From Topomyia yanbarensis (taxonomy: Eukaryota; Arthropoda; Insecta; Diptera; Culicidae): DNA of 64,000 bases. The position numbers and the translations under genes were made by a program. A model generated the notes under the pieces. The model did not search any database, was not told the DNA's origin, and was given only the letters and a program-made list of their open reading frames with translations. Of the stretch, positions 57,540 through 64,000 are shown piece after piece; position 1 is the stretch's first letter, and each line of letters starts with the position of its first letter. The DNA is taken from positions 160,015,167 to 160,079,166 of the forward strand of contig NC_080672.1 in assembly GCF_030247195.1 (NCBI RefSeq), in the 5' to 3' direction.

Positions 57540-58730
57540 AAGGAACATTTAAAAAAAATCATGAATTGGAAATAAAAAATTGAAAATTAAATGATCGAAA
57601 AATCACAATTAAAACCTAATAAATTCCAAAAATAAAAAAACAATGAAGATTAAAAAATAAAATCATCGAAAAATTAAAAAAACCTGAACTGAAAAATGAC
57701 CAAAAAGCACAACAATTTAAGAATGCGTCAATCAAATTCAAAGGGGCGGGCATAGCGTAGATGATAAATCGTTTGCCTCGTTCGCAGCTCACTTGGATTC
57801 AATTATCAATCTCGCACATAGAGTTAGAGAGTTTTCTAAAGAGATTTTTCTATCCTGAAAAAGGAGGCAAATGACCCTAAGGCTAAATCGTCTATAATCG
57901 AAATAAAAGTAATCTAACTCAGGAACTCACGAATTTAAAAATCAAAATGCTTCAAAATTGCAAGTTTAATGATATAAATTTTAGAAATTAAATATTTTAA
58001 AAATCTAAAAACTATGAAATTAAAAAAAAAAGTTATTTAAAACTTCAAAAAGAAAATCATTTCAAAATTCAAAAGTTATCATAAATTGAAAATTGAAAGA
58101 TATAAAAATATTAAAATCTGAGGATTCAAAAATTTAAAAAGTTAAAAATTTGAAACCCACAAATTTAAAAAATTGAAGATTTAAAAATCTAATAAACAAT
58201 TAAGATATTATTTTTTTTGCAGGTTCAACTGGAATAGGCCTAAACATTTAATTTGAAATTTCTGATTTTAAAAATTGAAATGCATAAAAATTTTAAAATA
58301 TTATTGCAAAAAAAAATTAAATTCAAAAGTAAATATATTTAAGAATTCCAGAAGTTAAACATTTAAAAATTTATATATTTTAAAATTTGAAGATTTGTTA
58401 ATTGAAAATTTTGTGATATAAAGATTATATCAAAATTTGGGAATTAAATAGTTTAAAAACATAAGGTTTAAAGGATTAAACATTAAAAACTTTAAAATTC
58501 AAAGATTTTGATGTTCCATTTCTTCTCAAAATTTAAAAATCAGAAATACAAAAATTTGAGAATCCAAGAATTTCGAAATTTAATTAATTGAAAATCAATA
58601 AGAAAAATATTCATAAATTTAAAACAAAAAATTAAATATTCATAAATTTGATTTTAAAGCATTATACTTTCAAAATTATAGACTTTTAAATCTGTAAAGT
58701 TTTAAAACATTAGCGTTTTTTAATTTTAAT
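57540..58730. repeat. AT-rich low-complexity tract
   Basis: Over 1 kb of irregular AAATTTAAAAATT-type units (AAAAATTGAAAATT, ATTTAAAAATCT and variants) is interrupted only by the SINE at 57743. It may be expanded simple sequence. Confidence 0.7.
57743..57908 (+). mobile_element. tRNA-derived SINE
   Basis: The head GGGGCGGGCATAGCGTAGAT, the diverged B box GGATTCAATTATC, AGAGATTTTTCTATCCTGAA and CGTCTATAATCGAAATAAAA tail are present. It is older than the copies at 44035 and 6048, judging by B-box changes. Confidence 0.8.
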
Positions 58731-58736
58731 GCTTAA

Positions 58737-59634
58737 CAGTTATGTGCCCAACAAAAAAACACCTTTAACAGGCCAACGTGGGTACCCAGGTACCCACAAT
58801 TTGAAATGCTCATAACTATGGCTTCCTTTAACCGATTTGGACACTTTTAGATGTTTTGGATTCAGAAACTCGTCCACTTTTTGATTCTGTTGAATTGAAC
58901 CGAATGAATGGATCTGGTTCTTGGTAATCCGGATTTTCCGGGGTAATGTTCCAGTACTAGGGTATGATTTGTAAATTTTAATAATGTCCTAGCAATATTA
59001 GTATCAAAACTCTTCAAATTGTCTCGGAAGTCTGTTATTTATTGTTACGGGACCCTATGGCAATTTAAAAAATGGAATTGGAATGGAATGGCCTCTCACG
59101 GCCTCACGGGAACCTGCTCCGGAATGTCCGTTCCGGGGTCAAATCACAAAATGGTTCCAAAACCACGAGATACAGCCTACTGATACAATTCCAAGAATTT
59201 TGATACCCATATTGCCAGTATTCCATTGAAGTTCACAAATAGTATCCCAGTACTGGAACCTGCTTCCGGAAATCCGGATTTCCGGAAACCGAATGAATTA
59301 ACCCCATTCATTTTTACCACGTCCAAAAGCGGATGAGTTCCTGAATCCAAAACACCCAAAAGCATCAAAATCGGTTGGAAATTACCTTAGTTATTGGTAT
59401 TTCAGTTTTGTGGGTACCCGGGTACCCACGTCGGCCTGTTATGTAGTAAAAAAATTCAGGAGCCCCTCCTAACTCCCTCCCTTACTATATCAACAATATT
59501 ATTAACCCAAAAGCTTGACTTAGTGAAGTTCTAAGATGTCGCAAAGTTTCGATTTCCAGCTATGGATAAAACATGGGAATTTTATTGATTGAAACCTAAA
59601 AAGGTACCCGGGTACCGCGTCGGATACACAACGG
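58737..59634. mobile_element. TTAA-flanked element, copy 2 (898 bp)
   Basis: TTAA lies at 58733-58736 and 59635-59638. The ends are CAGTTATGTGCCCAAC and GTCGGATACACAACGG. It is collinear with 52690-53590 and highly similar in sequence. One KpnI/SmaI-like palindrome is altered (GGTACCCAGGTACC). Confidence 0.85.
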
Positions 59635-59774
59635 TTAAAAATTTAAAGTAATACTTAGCTTGAAACAACGAGAAAAGCGGAGTCGAAGAAACAATCTCAG
59701 GTTGTAGTATTTTTTTGTCGAACTTCAACACTTGTATTGTATTGTCGACGATTAAAAAAAAGTTACATCGCACA

Positions 59775-60650
59775 CTAACTTAAACCTATTTTTAATTTGA
59801 ACGAATCTTTACTAATATTAAAATCAAACAAATGATAGACACTGTTGAAGAGTTGACAGCAAACATCCATTGTACTGCGTGCAATGTGTGGAGCGTAGGA
59901 AAAAATCAATTCTTCGGAAATTCCAGGAACGTTGAGGTCAAGTTTTACTAGAAGCGCAGGAGAGTCTACGTTGTCTGTCAGAAGGTCGAAAATGAAAAGT
60001 CGTTGCAGAAAGATCCTTCTGTTTCGCAACGTAGGGAGATTGATGATGGTACAGCGATCTTCATATGGAGGAAGCTGGAAACGATTTTGCTAGAGTAACC
60101 GACGAAGTGCAAACCTGATAAAGTTCTTCTGTACCCGTTCGATACGATTAATATGTATGGTGTGATAAGGAGCCCAAACAGTAACGCCATATTCTAGAAT
60201 ACTGCGTACCAGCGTAATGCATAGTGTTGCGTTTGATGAGTCCAACTCTGTAAAAGTGATTGTGCTGCATTTTTGAATATTCACACTCATTCCGTTTCTG
60301 TCACTCCAGTCAATGATCCAATCGACGTCCATTTGCAATGCACAACAGTCTATCATAGTTGTTATGACACGGTAAATTTTCAGATCATCAGCATACATAA
60401 CTTTAGAAGACGATAATTCACTGCAGAGGTTGTTCACAATGAGCACAAATAGAAGAGGTCCGAGATGACTCCCTTGAGGAACGCCAGATGAAATGTGGAA
60501 AGGATTCGAGAGTATAGTTCCAAGTTGCACCGAGGCGCTACGGTTCGCAAGGTACGAGAAGATCCAATTAGTCAGCCAGTCCGGCAGTCTAGTCCGCCTT
60601 AGCTTTTCCATAGCAAGCTGATGAGGAACACGGTCGAAAATAATCAACAC
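59775..60650 (-). pseudogene. Non-LTR retrotransposon reverse transcriptase, C-terminal fragment
   Basis: The minus strand has the RT core: FDRVPHQLAMEKLR, LPDWLTNWIFSYLANR, SSGVPQGSHLGPLLFVL (finger/palm motif) and the catalytic VMYADDLKIY (YADD box), then WIIDWSDRNGMSVNIQKC. The thumb part NRIERVQKNFIRFALRRLL meets an in-frame TAG at about 60090 and continues in the same frame as FQLPPYEDRC and LRNRRIFLQRLFIFDLLTDN to 59775. A deletion joins TLCITLVRSILEYGV. The endonuclease and first RT blocks are missing, and the FDRVPH motif carries R where D-x-V is usually DKVPH/DRVPH-like. It is an inactive jockey- or R1-like fragment. Confidence 0.85.
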
Positions 60651-60784
60651 CTAATGTATTTTTATTGAGTTCTCAATGGTTGCTGAAACTATTTCGCTGA
60701 AATTCAGCAACCAAAATTTACTTTGCCATTTCGAAATCAATTGTTTACTCGTTCCGGAAATTTCCTAGCTGAGTTACGAGAGTA

Positions 60785-61720
60785 GGGGAACATGGGAGAC
60801 TTGACCAAGCGCAGAATTCTATTATTGGCTATGACGAATTCTATTAGGTTCCAAAATTTTTTCTATGCTTCGTAATTTTAAAAGCCATTTTTAAAAATTT
60901 GGAATAAAAAATCCTTTCCTTATAGAAAATATTCCGTAATTAATAAATTTAAGTTAAATTATGTATTTTTTTCATATTTTGTATAGACATATCCACTCGA
61001 CTAATAATTACATTCAAAGTACTTATATCACATCTTATTCCTTATAGTGAAACGATTTTAAATTAATCGGAACATTGAAATTATTATTATTAAAATTTGC
61101 ACGACATCGAACGTAAGAACAAATGTTGGGGAGACTTTACCAAGTGACAATAATCTGAAGAAGGATATCAAATTTCTGATATTTACTACGCTGTGGTATC
61201 TACTGTTAATGTTAATCACGTCACACAAACATCCCACCTAAAATACCAGTCTACATATTTTAGTATTAGTAGTCAAAGTTAGCAGTAATATGGATAATTT
61301 CGTAACGTGTGAACATGCAATGTAAGCAGTACAGATAATCTTTAAAAGGAAATACATTTAAAAATCGAAATTTATGAAACGCAACCCTTTTATATTTTTA
61401 CTGTTACCTGAGGATCTGGGCAATATGGAAAAAAAGGATTACAGTATGTTTTATGTCTTTATTTTTTGTCCTGGTTTTTCAATTTTTGTTTGGTCAAGTT
61501 TCCCCCCCTTGGTTAAGTCTCCCTGCAGTTGACCAGAGAAAACGTTCACAGAAAAACTTTTATATCTTTTGCAAAAATAATTTAAAAATTCTGCAAAAAA
61601 ATCATGAGCACGCACATTACCTTTCTACATCATATCTCAACGAGTTTTGATGGATTGAAAACTTTTTAGAGAGTTATGCAAGTTTAGCTGAAAACCTGGT
61701 CAAGTCTCCCCATGTTCCCC
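60785..61720. mobile_element. 936-bp TA-flanked element (GGGGAACATGG termini)
   Basis: GGGGAACATGGGAGACTTGACCA faces CTGGTCAAGTCTCCCCATGTTCCCC, with TA at 60783-60784 and 61721-61722. A repeated GGGGAGACTTTACCAAGTG lies at 61132 and GGTCAAGTTTCCCCCC near 61492. It has no coding region; probably Tc1/mariner-mobilised. Confidence 0.8.
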
Positions 61721-61849
61721 TATATGTCAAAGTCGGTTACATTCCTGTACGCCAATGATTGCATAATTTAATTTATTAAAATAATATAATGTACGTATTG
61801 TGATTAAACATACAATTTAAAATTGAAAAATTAAGGCCAATCATTTGAT

Positions 61850-61975
61850 TCATTCATGAAAAATCCGCAAAAAATCCGCAAATGCAGAAAATCCGCAGAA
61901 AAATCCGCCACTCTATTTCAAATTGCGGAAAATCCGCAAGATTGCGGAAAAATCCGCAACTATGGCAACGCTGAC
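61850..61975. repeat. ATCCGCAA motif cluster, right
   Basis: About seven variants of AAAATCCGCAAA or GCGGAAAAATCCGCAA in 110 nt, ending at CTATGGCAACGCTGACTGGC. They match the cluster at 57240-57325. This might be the degenerate border of one element spanning both or a site array. Confidence 0.6.
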
Positions 61976-62356
61976 TGGCTGTAAAAAACACAGCGCAGTG
62001 ATCTGCTTCGCCAGCCGTTCAACAGGGAACTGAGCGTGTCTGGCCAAGTCCGTTCTTTAAATAGTCGATGATGACGTCATTCATAGAAGCGTAGCGCGCT
62101 AGGTATACCAATCTGTCGTACAGGGCTTGGGAAGCGCTATCTTCTGTGTGTTAATGCACGATATTTTGGCAAGGTTGTATATTATTTAATTTTTTAATGC
62201 AATAATATCAAAAATCTTTGGGTTTGTCTGTTGGAATCTATTCTTAGATGTATTTCGGGGCGATTTGTGCAAACAATTTGAAAATTTATCGTGAGATGGC
62301 TGAATTATATGCGTTTAAAATTGGACCATTTTCATTACATACCATTTTTGTAGAAT

Positions 62357-63142
62357 TTGCAGAGTGCACCCCCATATCGAAAACAAAGACGTAGTCCTAC
62401 GTCAAAATTCAACCTTAAATATCATCATCTTCGCAGGGCAGTGTTAATATCATTCAACACATTAGCACAAGCTGAGCGTTTCGTTTTGCATTTGTTTGTC
62501 GTTGGAATTAAGATTCCCGTTTTTATTGTAAATGGTTATATAGATGTAAAGCTATATGACCTATCACCTCGTACCCCTCCTGAGTAAATTGTAAAATGCA
62601 TGTCGCAATACGGAGATGTAGAATCCGTTACACCTGATACTTGGAGAAACTTCTTCCCGGGTACTCCTAACGGCGTTTTTGTAGTGAGGATGCGGGTCGA
62701 AAGGCCCGTACCCTCCTACTTGACAATAAAACTCAAAACTCACGGAACTACAATTAAACAAACTACGCTATGCACCCATGAGCGGCAAACTACTACATGC
62801 AAGTATTGTAATCAGTCAGCACATCATGGACAACCTTGCGCGGAAGATGCAGAGGAAGACGCATCTCAGCCGATTGCCAACTCATCTACGGCAAACCAAC
62901 CTAAAACAGCGCTTTCAATACCAATGCATGAACCACAAACGGTGGCCAAATTTGTGGCAACAGTTGCTCAGACCATAATGACAACCACAAAAGAAGCATC
63001 CAGCACCGCAAAATCAACTGTAAGCAACATCGGCAAGGAAGGTAATAACAATGACGGATTTACATTGATCAACAATAAGTACAAGAAACAGGAAAAAAAA
63101 CATCTGATCGCGGACACCAAACCGGCATCGACCTGGACGTGA
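62357..63142 (+). pseudogene. Non-LTR retrotransposon ORF1 with in-frame stop
   Basis: One frame spans the region, broken only by TAA at 62585-62587 (the two parts are exactly in register). The first part ends DVKLYDLSPRTPPE and the second starts MSQYGDVESVTPDTWRNFFP, together forming an RRM-like module, followed by FVVRMRVERPVPSYLTIK and the CCHC knuckle CKYCNQSAHHGQPC (CX2CX4HX4C). A Thr/Ala/Lys-rich tail ends at TGA 63140-63142. This is the layout of LOA- or jockey-type ORF1 proteins. Upstream sequence in frame is short, so the N-terminus may be missing. Confidence 0.75.
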
Positions 63143-63375
63143 AAAATAAAAAGAATTCAATGACCCCCCCCCCCCCCCAGATGCAGTATGCCAGCAGACC
63201 CCGCGAAAGAAGGTTTTCGCTCGCAAAAAAAGTTGCGCGCACGAGATCCAATATTATAATAATAATTGTTTATATTTTTATTTTTACATTTGTAAACATA
63301 TAAAAGATCCACGGCTCCGTTAAGCTACCGCTATGAGCCGTGTCAAATAAACGAATAATAAATAAAATTGAAAAA
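63143..63375 (+). mobile_element. 3' UTR and tail of the same LINE copy (ORF2 deleted)
   Basis: After ORF1 come a run of 14 C (63165-63178) and then a LINE-like 3' end with a short hairpin (CACGGCTC ... GAGCCGTG, 63311-63341) and AAATAAACGAATAATAAATA at the tail. No reverse transcriptase lies between, so ORF2 has been deleted. Confidence 0.6.
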
Positions 63376-64000
63376 TTAAATGTGATATCAGTGATTTATA
63401 TTTAGATGCCTTACAATTTTAGAGATGGCCTCCAATGGAGCTTGTGCGTGGCTTTGTGTTCGTTCGTGTTTTTTGTAAGTTTTTCAATAAAATGTAGTGA
63501 ATTTGATTAGAATTCAAGACAAGTCGTTTACCAGTTCGTTGCTCACATGGAATACGGTGAAAGTGTAGTGACAATAGTGCGGTATTGTGTAGTGATTTTC
63601 AGCTATTTTTAGTTTTGACAAGCATATGTGTGAATCGACCAAAAAGGCGCACGTTAATTCTGCTTAGCGTCTACAGTGACATATGCGCATGACTGTCTGA
63701 CTCGTCGTCTTGATTGATGCGGTTACTTTAGGAAAAGTAGCAATAATTGAGAACAGGGAATTGTTGAGACATTATTGTTTAATTTAAATCACATTCAAAT
63801 TGCAGCGGTTAAACATTTTCAACACCCAACAAGCAGTTTATTGTTTTCAATAGCTATTTCCGAATCAAAACTGCATTAATTTGCAATGATTTGGCTGGTA
63901 AGGCGAACTTTAAGGTGTACGCTCAAATTTGGCACATTAGGATAGACATATTTTTGAAATTATTCGAAATAAATAACTTCAAGTAAGCTTTTTGTAAACT
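63376..64000. other. No gene recognised
   Basis: Short frames only. The less AT-rich part near 63430-63480 has no recognisable coding pattern. Confidence 0.3.

Noticed and set aside
1..64000. CRISPR array, operon or prokaryotic defence system
   Set aside because: No regularly spaced identical short repeats with unique spacers, no dense operon-like genes; introns and animal genes show this is eukaryotic DNA.

Overview
This window looks like nuclear DNA of a culicine mosquito, with an Aedes-type genome the best guess. The evidence is split genes with GT-AG introns, animal gene families (KHDC4-like, SPSB3, replication-dependent histones with the 3' stem-loop), tRNA-derived SINEs, non-LTR retrotransposon debris and a very high load of miniature inverted-repeat elements (MITEs). 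No prokaryotic gene organisation, CRISPR array or rRNA was seen. The species call is an inference and was not tested by a search.

Layout. 1-6.6 kb: repeats, including an 82-bp GC-rich palindrome, a diverged repeat block and a 2.78-kb foldback element (2992-5771) with arms of about 1.28 kb and a 5-bp target duplication; then a SINE. 6.6-9.1 kb: plus-strand exons of a KHDC4/BLOM7-like KH-domain RNA-binding protein with long Q- and P-rich tails. 9.1-21.9 kb: repeat-filled DNA that may be one 12.8-kb intron, because the exons at 21.9-23.6 kb join to the KHDC4-like exons in phase; it holds MITEs with TTAA, TA and 7-bp target duplications and a second foldback (15498-18022). 24-28.8 kb: a repeated element carrying a 1.7-kb tandem duplication, one unit of which gained a 171-bp MITE. 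28.8-31 kb: a decayed LINE ORF1 on the minus strand. 33.7-36.5 kb: a relic histone cluster (H4, H2B, H2A, H2B fragments) that still shows histone stem-loops and core promoters. 36.7-50.6 kb: a giant inverted repeat whose inner side holds the last two recognisable exons of SPSB3 (minus strand); a 3.5-kb tandem duplication has copied one of these exons. 50.6-64 kb: nested foldbacks, a pair of related TTAA elements, a LINE reverse-transcriptase fragment, a large TA-flanked element, and a LINE ORF1 joined to its own 3' end without ORF2.

How it works together. Only two host genes look functional: the KHDC4-like gene (RNA binding, likely pre-mRNA splicing) and SPSB3 (substrate receptor of a cullin-RING ubiquitin ligase). 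They are on opposite strands and show no sign of a joint function. Most of the rest is transposon layering. Insertions inside duplicated or inverted copies give natural before/after comparisons and define element ends and target duplications exactly. No convincing new multi-gene system was found; the most unusual objects are the foldback with a coding-like loop, the relic histone cluster, and the SPSB3 exon duplication inside the inverted repeat.
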